Positions 25,601 through 32,892 of a stretch of 48,800 bases of DNA are shown piece by piece; the stretch's first letter is position 1; every line of letters begins with the position of its first letter. The notes under the pieces were generated by a model. The model had not been told where the DNA came from. It did no database searches and saw only the letters and a program-made list of their open reading frames with translations. Origin of the DNA: Bacillota bacterium. Lineage in GTDB: Bacteria > Bacillota > Clostridia > Christensenellales > WQRI01. Where the stretch lies: NCBI GenBank assembly GCA_009786825.1, contig WQRI01000005.1, positions 1-48,800 on the forward strand. The letters run 5' to 3'. Position numbers and translations under genes: made by a program.

Positions 25601-26817
25601 CTTTCTCGGCAAGTTACGACGCTTATCTAAACTCTGTAAACCGCCTTGCAATAAACTTTGCTGAAGATAACTTCTCTCCTGTGTTTGCCTCGTCTGACTT
25701 TGAGATATTTACAGACCCACTTAACTGGAACGCAAGCCGCCCATATAACATAGTAACAAGCAACAGCGTAACAAGAGGCATTGTAAACACTTCTCGCGTA
25801 CCTCTTATACAAGTGCCAAACCCAAATGGCTCTCACCTACCGCCAATAATGATACCAGACCCAAATGTTCAATCTAGAAACCCTAACGGCTTTTTCAACT
25901 CGGGTGAGAATATACGCCCAAGGGTGCAAGGCTATAGCGGTGCGGGCGCGCTTATGCTAGAGACAGAAAGGCTAACGCAAACAAGCCACCAACTACCTTC
26001 CGGCGCACAAGCCTACAACAACGCAACCGTATACGTATACACATCGGCAACGCCAATACACTTGTCACCAAACACCCACTACGTGTTTGAAGTATGGCTT
26101 CAAGGCAGATTCCAATACGGCGGGGCTTCAATTGCGCTAATCGGTATAGATGACGCGGTTATTAAAAACATCGGCGCACCTATTGCGCCAGCGACTATAG
26201 GCACAACACCTACAGACCCACGCACACGTAACGGCTTTACACCTCACCATATATTCATATTTACGGGCGATAACTCGTACACAGCGTATATACAAATAGG
26301 TCTAGGCTTTGTAAGACACCAGCACGACGCGGATAACGTATACGATATATGCGAGTTTGACACACGTGGCTACTGCCCTCGTATTGTTGTTAACACAGCA
26401 AGCGGCGTAGTATACTTCGATAGCGTGTCTTTCAGACAAATCACGCAGGCAGAGTTCGAGTTAGAAACTTCGTACGCAGCACTAGCGCTTAACAACCAAA
26501 ACGGCATAACAAGAATAATGATAGAGCGCGAGTTGACAGAATACGAAGAGGAAGAAGAAACTACTCGCCGCGGGCTAGACTACTGGGCAATGGCTTTCGC
26601 ACTTCCAACACTTCTAATAGCAGCAGCGCTACTAATAGCAATGCTAGCGGTTATCTACAGAAGATACTTCCCTAAGTTTGGGCGCGAAGTGGTAATAGAG
26701 CAAACGTACGAACGCGTAAACAACGAAGAAGAATTTGACAGACGCGAAAAAAGGCGTAAAGAAGCAATCGAACCAGTCCACACCCTAAAATCAGAATACG
26801 AAGACTACGAAGACTAG
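22687..26817 (+). CDS. Large membrane-anchored surface protein with repeated beta-sandwich-like domains
   Basis: A 1376-residue secreted protein. A signal peptide with a long hydrophobic stretch ends near PTNRAYA (residue ~40), and one C-terminal membrane helix (residues ~1300-1325, LLIAAALLIAMLAVIYRR) is followed by a charged cytoplasmic tail. No LPXTG motif. The extracellular part is rich in Asn, Thr and Gly and seems built of four domains. Each opens with a similar block (NSDFENTGSTFP near 46, NSQFSQSNTWE near 592, NGFFDNITNNNPDRLWQ near 788, SSDFEIFTDPLNWN near 1001) and later has a FxLxFWxR-type beta strand pattern, as in carbohydrate-binding modules. Binding of a glycan or cell-surface role is inference. 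AGGA lies 9 bp before the ATG, and a strong terminator follows. Confidence 0.85.
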   Translation: MRTQQANQKRFKKTVLLSLALVLALGALFTALLPTNRAYANPNLVTIRNSDFENTGSTFPSAPQPVNAWTQHAGGAAEGFPANHAGNRYGVIDTNVTRFRADTSSTANIGGVNRNTTFYEGYRLGMWENPLSPHLPANRDTNRRVLMLNNLTPSSYFFQSESVSLTAGSFYRISVWTQTRIRNYMYRWVDAYINIFDHNIFDGTNFIHNQSEWTTSPNAPILRTNSYNQLMPVYDPNMQASVYNQRHSHWHSLGAIDASSGYRHIYNLDGERAYTEFGTGTSLVRQYYAVRPDGYAFVYETRNHEGNPITTGRQDPGFRIGSENRLIIFERDLSGNFWNRNGNRIRTADAPLDRPVAVTGVVGAWTGTWNENINWWTLQRGARVQAQRKVYVIPNANLPEQQHLPQGYRYRDIDGQLYASNRRIPLSTQGGAMFTLNIANQYLPFGADASAFRANQFTNIDTQATNPNIVGNPPLFPQVTKTNDYVQLFYYVAASTVRNTPFNIRLGLGYGSALSPQTHAQGQAFFDDVRMERITAEQFSRAQTNVNHNTTRVLSLRASADGFAGVHNANAGDYLTLAGFDTRFTDNRPISNSQFSQSNTWETNATRPGVLNAGVISSTNQPNIIPSPNPVTANHTNLLAIATDNNNRVSFTSQTLELSAGYTFQLTFWARTIGLTEGISGFANIRHLHLGDNGHIDDDLTTDAGTHSINTNGEWTRFSFGLQASSRQNSLIQLELGLDHSAGTTTHQNIILFDYITLDVISTTNYNAIGMANNQNVSLQESVSPSFTNGFFDNITNNNPDRLWQPNGFTGPQAAHHNNQNLSNVHESIVRGGVVNRNIHDNWLPRTPHSHTPNLLMLENLAPTASGYVSDNVHVGANSFVQFSISLFTRNITGSGASVVLTHNGSPIAAFDNIGSSTSMNWTQFCFFIHTGSNSVDLRLEIWLGRGASFDILRHASGQIFVQSVRQENHGSFSASYDAYLNSVNRLAINFAEDNFSPVFASSDFEIFTDPLNWNASRPYNIVTSNSVTRGIVNTSRVPLIQVPNPNGSHLPPIMIPDPNVQSRNPNGFFNSGENIRPRVQGYSGAGALMLETERLTQTSHQLPSGAQAYNNATVYVYTSATPIHLSPNTHYVFEVWLQGRFQYGGASIALIGIDDAVIKNIGAPIAPATIGTTPTDPRTRNGFTPHHIFIFTGDNSYTAYIQIGLGFVRHQHDADNVYDICEFDTRGYCPRIVVNTASGVVYFDSVSFRQITQAEFELETSYAALALNNQNGITRIMIERELTEYEEEEETTRRGLDYWAMAFALPTLLIAAALLIAMLAVIYRRYFPKFGREVVIEQTYERVNNEEEFDRREKRRKEAIEPVHTLKSEYEDYED

Positions 26818-26842
26818 AAAAAAATCCCACCACAAAAAACTT

Positions 26843-26874
26843 AAAAATCCCGCTTACAATAGCGGGATTTTTTA
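26843..26874 (+). terminator. Terminator of the 1376-residue surface protein gene
   Basis: AAAAATCCCGCT pairs with AGCGGGATTTTTT. The T-run continues directly into the left arm of R7. Confidence 0.9.
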
Positions 26875-27026
26875 AATGTTAAATGTTAAATGTTAAATGG
26901 TTTCGCCTTGCTGCGCAAGAAAAAAAATATTTGTTTTGCATTAAAACTGCATTCGCAAACTGTTCAAATGCTATTGCAATAATGATGTGTAAACATTAAA
27001 CATTTAGCATTTAAAATTTAACATTA
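26874..27026. repeat. Heptad-armed element R7 (TGTTAAA type)
   Basis: The left arm has three perfect TGTTAAA heptads, and the right arm AACATTAAACATTTAGCATT plus TTTAACATT. The core has TTTCGCCTTGCTGCGCAAG and CGCAAACTGTTCAAATGC. The right arm contains the stop codon of the LysM gene. Confidence 0.87.
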
Positions 27027-27299
27027 AATTATTATCTGTTGTCCTATATAAACTATCTCTGTAAAGTTAGCAGCCTTTAAATTATTAACATCTACGCTAT
27101 ACTCTTTTGCTATAGAATAAATTGTCTCTAAAGGCTTAACTATATGAAGCCTGCCACCCATTGGAATAACAAGCCGCTCGCCATAATCAACATAAGCGCC
27201 ACTTAAATTATTAATGCCAATAAGCACACCAACACTAACCCCATACTCTGAAGCAATAGCCTCTAGAGTATCACCCTTTTTTACCTGCACAACCCTCAT
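27024..27299 (-). CDS. Double LysM-domain protein
   Basis: A 91-residue protein made almost wholly of two LysM modules, which bind GlcNAc-containing glycans such as peptidoglycan: residues ~3-47 (VKKGDTLEAIASEYGVSVGVLIGINNL) and ~50-91 (HIVKPLETIYSIAKEYSVDVNNLKAAN). No signal peptide or membrane helix is seen, so it may be cytoplasmic, spore-associated or exported by another route. GAGAG precedes the ATG. The stop codon lies within element R7. Confidence 0.9.
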   Translation of the reverse strand: MRVVQVKKGDTLEAIASEYGVSVGVLIGINNLSGAYVDYGERLVIPMGGRLHIVKPLETIYSIAKEYSVDVNNLKAANFTEIVYIGQQIII

Positions 27300-27310
27300 A
27301 TTCTCTCACG

Positions 27311-27333
27311 TACGTAAACGAATGCTTTACGTA
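27311..27333. promoter_or_regulatory. Inverted repeat upstream of the LysM gene
   Basis: TACGTAAA-CGAATGC-TTTACGTA is a perfect 8-bp inverted repeat 12 bp before the LysM start codon, either an operator or a leader hairpin. Confidence 0.4.
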
Positions 27334-27547
27334 TTAATTTCTACAACAACCCCTAACCCACATATTAGTTTACTTGCCATATTTACATATGTCCACAAAA
27401 CTAGTATACAAGCCAAACCTCTAGAATATTCTATATATTATGGGCTAGTCCACACGACAAGCAAGCGCTAGCAACGCTTTGCGAAAACAAAAGTCTGATT
27501 TGCTAAACAAAAATTTATGCAAGCCCTAATTTAAGACACACAAAAAA

Positions 27548-29143
27548 ATGAAGAGAAGTATATTTCAAGCGGTTGTGCTTATAACAATTATAACTGTACT
27601 TAGCCGTGCATTAGGCTTTGTATTTAGGGTATATATATCGCGCGTTATCGGTCCGGAAGGGGTTGGTATTTATCAAATTGCAATGTCTGTATTTTGGGTA
27701 CTTGCAACAATAATAGCAAGCGGCATTCCGCTAACCGTTTGTAAACAGACTGCTAATCACAAAATTATAAACAACCAACTAGCCATTAATAAAACAACCA
27801 CAGCAGCACTTGTGGTCTGCTTAGTTGTAAGCGGGATACTAATTGGTATATCTCTTGTATTCCAAAACTTTATAAAAGGCTTTTTTGCAGATGAAAGAGT
27901 CTTTCCAATATTTTTAATTTTGTTACCATCACTAGTTGGCACATCACTACTGTCTGCTTTTAGGGGGGCGCTTTGGGGTGAGAAACGCTACTTTGCGTTT
28001 TCTATTACAGAGTTTATAGAAGATGTATTGCGGGTGGCACTTGGCTTTTTAATGGTAGTTGGTGTAACAAGCGCGCTTGATGGCGCACTTAAAGCGGGCT
28101 TGTCTTTTACAATTGCTACTACAATTGCGGCATTTATATCGGGCGGATTTTTCTTTTACTATAGGGGCAGACTATCTAACCCCAAAGGCTATATCACACC
28201 CATTATACAAAACAGTTGGGCAATTACGGGGATTAGGGTGTCTTCTAATCTAATTAACGCAGGGATAGCACTTATAATTCCGCTTAGACTAATGCACGGC
28301 GGGCTAACCGCTTCTGAGGCTATCTCTCAGTTTGGCATACTTATGGGTATGGCAATCCCGCTTATGTATCTGCCACTAACACTTATAGGCTCGCTTGCAA
28401 CAGTTATTATACCAGAGATGGGCAAAAAAGATGCAGAGCCGGAAGAGTTAAAAAAATCTGCAAACGATGCAATCGCCTTTTCGGTTTTGGTTTCACTTCC
28501 TTTTATGTTTTCTTTTTTGGCACTCGGCACACAAATTGGCACACTACTTTTTAATTCACCACAAGCGGGCGATATGATGAGAGCGGCGGCGTGGATAGTA
28601 CTGCCCGTGTCCCTATCGCAAATATCAAACTCTATGCTAAACAGCCAAAATTTAGAAGAACGCTCTTTTGCAAACTTTATAGCGGGTAGTGTGTTTTTGT
28701 TTTTGTGCGTATGGTTTTTACCGCCACTTTTGGGTGTACATAGCCTAATACTTGGGCTTGGGGGCGGGGCAGCAATAACAGCGGCACTAAACTTTGTAAT
28801 GCTTAAAACGCGCATAGACTTCTCACTTGGCTTTATAAAACAAATAGTGGTAGTAACCCTACTAGGCATACCACCACTATTAGTGTCTGTGTTCAGTTAT
28901 AACATAATGTCTTACAAATTTCATACTATTATAGCAATAGGGCTATCTGGGTCTGTGCTGATGTCTACATATGCCCTACTGCTGATTTGTTTTGGTATAG
29001 TACAAATACCAGATAAAGTACTAGAAAAACTAAAACTTAAAAAGGTAGAAGCAATAGATGAAAACAATCTAGCAGAGCGCCAAAAAACCAACACACGTAA
29101 TACAATAAAAAATCAGGTGTATCTAACGAGAATGCTTATTTGA
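27548..29143 (+). CDS. SpoVB/MurJ-like polysaccharide flippase
   Basis: Member of the MOP flippase superfamily (SpoVB, MurJ, polysaccharide biosynthesis group), expected to flip lipid-linked cell-wall or polysaccharide precursors. The 531-residue protein has about 14 hydrophobic segments. The N-terminal block LITIITVLSRALGFVFRVYISRVIGPEGVGIYQIA is characteristic of Firmicute SpoVB. A charged cytoplasmic tail of about 30 residues ends it. No Shine-Dalgarno is visible. It is a single gene followed directly by element R8. Whether it serves spores, side-wall growth or exopolysaccharide cannot be told. Confidence 0.9.
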   Translation: MKRSIFQAVVLITIITVLSRALGFVFRVYISRVIGPEGVGIYQIAMSVFWVLATIIASGIPLTVCKQTANHKIINNQLAINKTTTAALVVCLVVSGILIGISLVFQNFIKGFFADERVFPIFLILLPSLVGTSLLSAFRGALWGEKRYFAFSITEFIEDVLRVALGFLMVVGVTSALDGALKAGLSFTIATTIAAFISGGFFFYYRGRLSNPKGYITPIIQNSWAITGIRVSSNLINAGIALIIPLRLMHGGLTASEAISQFGILMGMAIPLMYLPLTLIGSLATVIIPEMGKKDAEPEELKKSANDAIAFSVLVSLPFMFSFLALGTQIGTLLFNSPQAGDMMRAAAWIVLPVSLSQISNSMLNSQNLEERSFANFIAGSVFLFLCVWFLPPLLGVHSLILGLGGGAAITAALNFVMLKTRIDFSLGFIKQIVVVTLLGIPPLLVSVFSYNIMSYKFHTIIAIGLSGSVLMSTYALLLICFGIVQIPDKVLEKLKLKKVEAIDENNLAERQKTNTRNTIKNQVYLTRMLI

Positions 29144-29303
29144 TTGAACAATGAACAGTTAACAATGAACAATGGTTGCACCGCTAGCGCGGGCAATATT
29201 AAAAATTTAGCGAATGAAAATTGTAACGTTCAAACGTATTGCATTTAATGCATACAACCATTGTTCAATGTTCAATGTTCAATGTTCAATGTTCAATGTT
29301 CAA
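29144..29303. repeat. Heptad-armed element R8 (TGAACAA type)
   Basis: The left arm has ATGAACA/GTTAACA heptads and the right arm six TTCAATG heptads, perfectly inverted at the inner edge (ACAATGG against CCATTGT). The core has TTGCACCGCTAGCGCGGGCAA. It begins at the flippase stop codon and its right arm contains the stop codon of the next gene. Confidence 0.93.
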
Positions 29304-29473
29304 TAAACATAATCATCTAGCATTTCTGCGGTTGTTGTTTCTTGCAAAAATTTTAGCAAATAATATATTAAATTTGCCTCGTAAGAATTAAGCGTAAGCG
29401 TTACGCATAATGTATTTTGTTGTTCTTTCGCTTCTATCAACTTTTCTAAAAGCGCCTTTGTTCTTTTATCCAT
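29300..29473 (-). CDS. Unknown 57-residue protein
   Basis: A short charged protein beginning MDKRTKALLEKLIEAKEQQN, predicted mostly alpha-helical (NSYEANLIYYLLKFLQ). The ORF track starts at an upstream TTG, but that lies beyond the promoter; ATG at 29473 is only 6 bp after a perfect TATAAT, so the mRNA would be leaderless. It is divergent from the XRE repressor and shares its operator, so the repressor probably controls it. Function is unknown. Confidence 0.65.
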   Translation of the reverse strand: MDKRTKALLEKLIEAKEQQNTLCVTLTLNSYEANLIYYLLKFLQETTTAEMLDDYVY

Positions 29474-29479
29474 ACATAT

Positions 29480-29508
29480 ATTATATAACAATCTAAAAAA
29501 TAAGTCAA
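29480..29508 (-). promoter_or_regulatory. Promoter of the 57-residue protein
   Basis: TTGACT and TATAAT are separated by 17 bp, with the -10 hexamer ending 6 bp before the ATG. Confidence 0.75.
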
Positions 29509-29510
29509 GC

Positions 29511-29536
29511 GTTACACGAAAAATATTTCGTGTAAC
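29511..29536. promoter_or_regulatory. Operator between divergent promoters
   Basis: GTTACACGAAA-AATA-TTTCGTGTAAC is a perfect 11-bp inverted repeat that fills the gap between the two -35 hexamers (29508 and 29537). It is the likely binding site of the XRE repressor encoded alongside. Confidence 0.8.
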
Positions 29537-29565
29537 TTGCATAATTTATATTTTGGTGCTAACAT
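29537..29565 (+). promoter_or_regulatory. Promoter of the XRE regulator
   Basis: TTGCAT and TAACAT are separated by 17 bp, with the -10 hexamer ending 6 bp before the ATG, again predicting a leaderless transcript. Confidence 0.65.
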
Positions 29566-29571
29566 AGAAAA

Positions 29572-29778
29572 ATGGATACAATAGGAAAACGAATTGCGTG
29601 GTTAAGAAAAGATGAAAACCTTACGCAAGTACAACTAGCGCAAAGTATTAATGTTACTGAGCGGTCTATACAAATGTGGGAAGCAGATGTTGCTATACCG
29701 GGTGGGCAATCTTTAATTGCGCTTGCTAACTTTTTTAAAACTTCTAGCGATTTTATACTTGGCATAAAGCCACACTAA
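29572..29778 (+). CDS. XRE-family helix-turn-helix regulator
   Basis: A 68-residue protein that is a single Cro/C1-type DNA-binding domain: GKRIAWLRKDENLTQVQLAQSINVTERSIQMWEADVAIP gives the five-helix plan, with Q-LAQSINVTERSIQMWE as the helix-turn-helix. No effector or dimerisation domain. No Shine-Dalgarno precedes the ATG, and the promoter spacing predicts a leaderless mRNA. It probably represses itself and the divergent small gene through the operator between them. A terminator follows. Confidence 0.9.
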   Translation: MDTIGKRIAWLRKDENLTQVQLAQSINVTERSIQMWEADVAIPGGQSLIALANFFKTSSDFILGIKPH

Positions 29779-29812
29779 TTTTTGCCATACAACTCTAAAT
29801 GAATATAAACAC

Positions 29813-29846
29813 AAAAAGTTACCATACTACTTAGGTAACTTTTTTA
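29813..29846 (+). terminator. Terminator of the XRE regulator gene
   Basis: AAAAAGTTACC pairs with GGTAACTTTTTT around a 10-nt loop. Confidence 0.85.
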
Positions 29847-29864
29847 TTTAGACACTCAAAAATT

Positions 29865-29977
29865 AATCTTGCCCGCGCCAGCGGTGTAACCATTTAACAT
29901 TTAAAATTTAACATTTAAAATTTTTACCGCGCTAGCGGTGTAACAATTCATAATTCATAATTCACAATTCATAATTA
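29865..29977. repeat. Two consecutive half heptad elements (R9a, R9b)
   Basis: CTTGCCCGCGCCAGCGGTGTAA followed by an ATTTAAC/ATTTAAA heptad arm, then a second box ACCGCGCTAGCGGTGTAA followed by an ATTCATA/ATTCACA heptad arm. Two cores of the same orientation carry arms of different unit, both lacking the other half. The second arm ends 8 bp before the DUF421 start codon. Confidence 0.85.
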
Positions 29978-29984
29978 AAAAACT

Positions 29985-30719
29985 ATGTTAACTTCATTTT
30001 TTCGTTCAATTATAATATTTTTAATATTGCTAACAATAGTTAGGCTTATGGGCAAGCGCCAAATTGGCGAGATGCAACCTTTCGAACTTGTTATAACTAT
30101 TATACTAGCAGAACTAGCGGCAATACCTATGGCGGATAATTCTATCCCCATTTATTATGGTATAATTCCCGTGCTTGCTGTTTTTTTGTTGCACGTTGCG
30201 CTTACAAAACTTGGAAACCGCTCTATATTTATGTCGCGCCTTATAAGTGGCAACCCTATGATAGTTATAGACAGAGAGGGCATAAACATAAAAAATATGA
30301 ATGCTATGGATATGTCTTACAACGACTTAATAGAAAAACTAAGGGTTGCGGGGCATTTTGATGTTAGTGATATCGCGTACGCCATATTCGAGACAAATGG
30401 ACAACTGAGCATATTACCAAAAGACAAGCCACCAACACTTGCTGATATGAACGAATTAACATCTAAGCAAAAGCCCATAGATACGCCACCCCCTGCCCTA
30501 CCTGTTGTGCTAATATCAGAGGGCAAAATAAACAAAAGCAACTTAAAACTTACTTTAATAGATGAGTGTAAACTAAAAAGTATTCTAGCCTACAAGCAAG
30601 TAGACAGCATTAAAGATATTTATTTGCTAACACTAGACAACAACGGCAAAGTAACCTTGCAAACAAACACGGGCGAGTTTAAAACCTTTAACATAAATTA
30701 CTTTAGCGACAAATGGTAA
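29985..30719 (+). CDS. DUF421 (YetF-like) membrane protein
   Basis: The 244-residue protein starts with about three membrane helices, contains the family block RLMGKRQIGEMQPFELVITI and IPMADNSIPIYYG, then the cytoplasmic domain with SRLISGNPMIVIDREGINIKNMNAMDMSYNDLIEKLR and later VLISEGKIN. This is the plan of Firmicute YetF/YrbG proteins, of unknown biochemical role and often linked to sporulation. No ribosome binding site is visible, and the repeat arm of R9b abuts the start. DUF4363 follows, a pairing known in Firmicutes. Confidence 0.9.
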   Translation: MLTSFFRSIIIFLILLTIVRLMGKRQIGEMQPFELVITIILAELAAIPMADNSIPIYYGIIPVLAVFLLHVALTKLGNRSIFMSRLISGNPMIVIDREGINIKNMNAMDMSYNDLIEKLRVAGHFDVSDIAYAIFETNGQLSILPKDKPPTLADMNELTSKQKPIDTPPPALPVVLISEGKINKSNLKLTLIDECKLKSILAYKQVDSIKDIYLLTLDNNGKVTLQTNTGEFKTFNINYFSDKW

Positions 30720-30723
30720 TTTG

Positions 30724-30886
30724 TTAGTGTAAAATGTAAAGTGTAGAGTGTAAAGTGGTTTCACCGCTAGCGCGGGCAAGATTTTGTTTGCAAATTGTGT
30801 GTTGATACAAAATGCAGACTGTTCAAAAGTTTTTGTATTAAAGAAGTGTAGGCACTTTACACTTTACACTCTACACTTCACACTAG
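30724..30886. repeat. Heptad-armed element R10 (TGTAAAG type)
   Basis: The left arm is TGTAAAA/TGTAAAG/TGTAGAG/TGTAAAG and the right arm CACTTTACACTTTACACTCT and on. The core is intact: TTTCACCGCTAGCGCGGGCAA, TTTGCAAATTGTG, ATACAAAATGCAGACTG, TTCAAAAGTTTTTGTAT. It serves well as reference copy. It is nearly identical to R11 across the core. Confidence 0.95.
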
Positions 30887-30921
30887 TTTTAACTACTCTA
30901 CACTTTACACTAGGAGAGAAA

Positions 30922-31317
30922 ATGCGTAGAACAATTGCAGTTATAATAATAGCGTTTATATTAGGTGGTGGCATACTAGCAGAACACATTGGGCTAGTGC
31001 GCTTTTTAGATGGCTATATTGCTAATGCACAGACTTTGATGATTGAGCTTCAGCAATTAGAAGACGGCGATACACCACCACAAATATTAATAGACAAAGC
31101 AGAATATTTAGAGAAGCGATTTTTAAAAAGAAGCAAGGTTTTAGAAACGCTTGCTTCTCATATAGAACTTAAAGAAATTAAAGTGCATCTTGCGCAAATG
31201 CGCGCGGCACTATCTATGAATGCCATTAACGATGCCGTAATATTTACGTCCGCCGTAATAGCATTCTGCGCCCATATGCGCCACGCGCATACACCGCAAA
31301 TACAACACTTGTTTTAA
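30922..31317 (+). CDS. DUF4363 protein
   Basis: A 131-residue protein with one N-terminal membrane helix (IAVIIIAFILGGGILAEHIG) and a helical extracytoplasmic or periplasm-like domain (QTLMIELQQLEDGD, LKEIKVHLAQMRAAL). The order and length match DUF4363, commonly found beside DUF421. The ORF track starts inside the repeat; the ATG at 30922 is preferred because AGGAGAG lies 6 bp upstream. It is bracketed by R10 and R11 in the same orientation. Confidence 0.82.
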   Translation: MRRTIAVIIIAFILGGGILAEHIGLVRFLDGYIANAQTLMIELQQLEDGDTPPQILIDKAEYLEKRFLKRSKVLETLASHIELKEIKVHLAQMRAALSMNAINDAVIFTSAVIAFCAHMRHAHTPQIQHLF

Positions 31318-31318
31318 G

Positions 31319-31486
31319 TATGAAGTGTAAAATGTAAAGTGTAGAGTGTAAAGTGGTTTCACCGCTAGCGCGGGCAAGATTTTATTTGCAAATTGTGTGT
31401 GAATACAAAATGCAGACTGTTCAAAAGTTTTTGTATTAAAGAGTGTAGGCACTTTACACTTTACATTCTACACTTTACACTCTCTC
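31319..31486. repeat. Heptad-armed element R11 (TGTAAAG type)
   Basis: The left arm has TGTAAAA/TGTAAAG/TGTAGAG/TGTAAAG, the right arm CACTTTACACTTTACATTCT and on. The core differs from R10 at only a few positions. It lies between the DUF4363 stop and the stop of the converging gene. Confidence 0.95.
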
Positions 31487-31491
31487 AACTT

Positions 31492-32676
31492 TTATCTCGT
31501 TAAATCTCTTACCATTTTCTCGTACTCTTCCGCTAGCCTTACTTGGCGGCGGTATTTTCTTATCCTGTGGTCTACACCGCTGAACAATGCTTTATAAACT
31601 GCGCCGTAAACAAAAACGCCTACCGCGCCTATTATCACGTATATGTGTATGTTATCTCTGAAAAGCGGGTTGTTCCAAAAATCTAGATAGTCGTCGTTAA
31701 AGTGGTTGTCTATGTGATAGAACATAAGCGCCCCAATCATAAAAACTACGTAAGAGATAAAGTAAGCCATTTTAAGCCCATAGCGTGGGTTTGGCTTTCG
31801 CGGTGTTACAAAAGGCAAAGTACGCTGTGCGCCGCCCGTGTTTACATTTGGTCCGAGTTCTGGTGTGTTAGTCGGGTCGTCGTATGTCATTAAGTCTTTT
31901 GCGCCCGCTTTTACTTTTTGTTTTGTTTTTGTGGCGCTGTCTAAACGCTCGTGCTTTTCTATTGTAAGTTGCTCTTTTGCAACTGGTTGCCCCGTTACTA
32001 TGTCTGAGTGTAAGAAAATTTGTGGTTGCTTTTGTGGCGCGCTTCCGTCCGTTCTGGCTAAACTTCTGGTGTATGGGTCTACAAAAACCACTTTGCCGTT
32101 AATGCCGTTAACACACAGATTAAGCGTGTTGCCTTTATGTATAAACGTTATGTAAAACACGGGCAGGTTGTAATTAACCAAATTAACATCTTCTAATTCT
32201 ACTTCCGCTTTAAAATCGTACTCTAGCCCCGGCATAACTTTAGAAGCAATTACTGTAGCGCTAACCTTTTTTAGTCTGGCAGTAATTGTGTCCATACAAT
32301 CTGAGACTAGTGCCGCGTGGTTTGCGTAAGGCACGTTTGTAACAAGGTCAGAGTCTAACACGCCCATATCCAAACTTTTGTAAAGGTCTACAAGTTCTAG
32401 GTGAGAGTTACCCGAAATTACGCATTCTAAATTTCTGGTAATATAGTCGTACATAGAAGTAGACATAACGGCAATATCACCGCTTCCGTTTGCTTTAGCA
32501 ACGTAAGAAGCGCTTGCCGTAAACGTAGCCCTTAAAACAGGGAAAAACCTGCGCTCTGTGTTAAGTTGAACTGGCTGTTTAGAATATCCAAAATTTGCCG
32601 AGATAAATTCAGAAAGGGCATCGTGAATTTGATGCTCTGTCATAACAAATTTTACATATTTTTGTTGGATATTCAT
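31492..32676 (-). CDS. Unknown protein with two C-terminal membrane helices
   Basis: A 394-residue protein that I cannot assign. Residues ~1-300 look soluble, with mixed alpha/beta content and a KINGKVVFVDPYTRS-like block near 195-205, followed by a polar linker (KQKVKAGAKDLMTYDDPTNT). Two hydrophobic segments lie near 310-325 and 350-370, and the protein ends in a charged helix (RKYRRQVRLAEEYEKMVRDL). No signal peptide, so the soluble domain is probably cytoplasmic and tail-anchored. No Shine-Dalgarno precedes the ATG; R12 is just upstream and R11 just downstream. Confidence 0.75.
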   Translation of the reverse strand: MNIQQKYVKFVMTEHQIHDALSEFISANFGYSKQPVQLNTERRFFPVLRATFTASASYVAKANGSGDIAVMSTSMYDYITRNLECVISGNSHLELVDLYKSLDMGVLDSDLVTNVPYANHAALVSDCMDTITARLKKVSATVIASKVMPGLEYDFKAEVELEDVNLVNYNLPVFYITFIHKGNTLNLCVNGINGKVVFVDPYTRSLARTDGSAPQKQPQIFLHSDIVTGQPVAKEQLTIEKHERLDSATKTKQKVKAGAKDLMTYDDPTNTPELGPNVNTGGAQRTLPFVTPRKPNPRYGLKMAYFISYVVFMIGALMFYHIDNHFNDDYLDFWNNPLFRDNIHIYVIIGAVGVFVYGAVYKALFSGVDHRIRKYRRQVRLAEEYEKMVRDLTR

Positions 32677-32692
32677 AACTTTTAAAATTGTA

Positions 32693-32847
32693 AATTTTTA
32701 ATGTTAAATGTTAAATGGTTAAAATCGTTAATGCAAAAACTTTTGAACAGTCTGCATTTTGTAACTGTACGCAATTTGCAAAACATAATATTGCCCGCGC
32801 TAGCGGTGCAACCATTTAACATTTAAAATTTAACATTTAACATTAAT
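32693..32847. repeat. Heptad-armed element R12 (TGTTAAA type), reverse core
   Basis: The left arm is TTTTTAA/TGTTAAA/TGTTAAA, the right arm CATTTAACATTTAAAATTTA and on. The core in reverse orientation has AATGCAAAAACTTTTGAACA, CGCAATTTGCAAAA and ATTGCCCGCGCTAGCGG. The inner arm edges ATGG and CCAT match. Confidence 0.95.
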
Positions 32848-32892
32848 AATTATAGCATATTTTGCGAAATTTGTAAAGCATTTTTTTTCAGC

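Noticed and set aside
30784-30921. Upstream extension of the DUF4363 ORF
   Set aside because: The added 46 residues read through the R10 arm; AGGAGAG supports the ATG at 30922.
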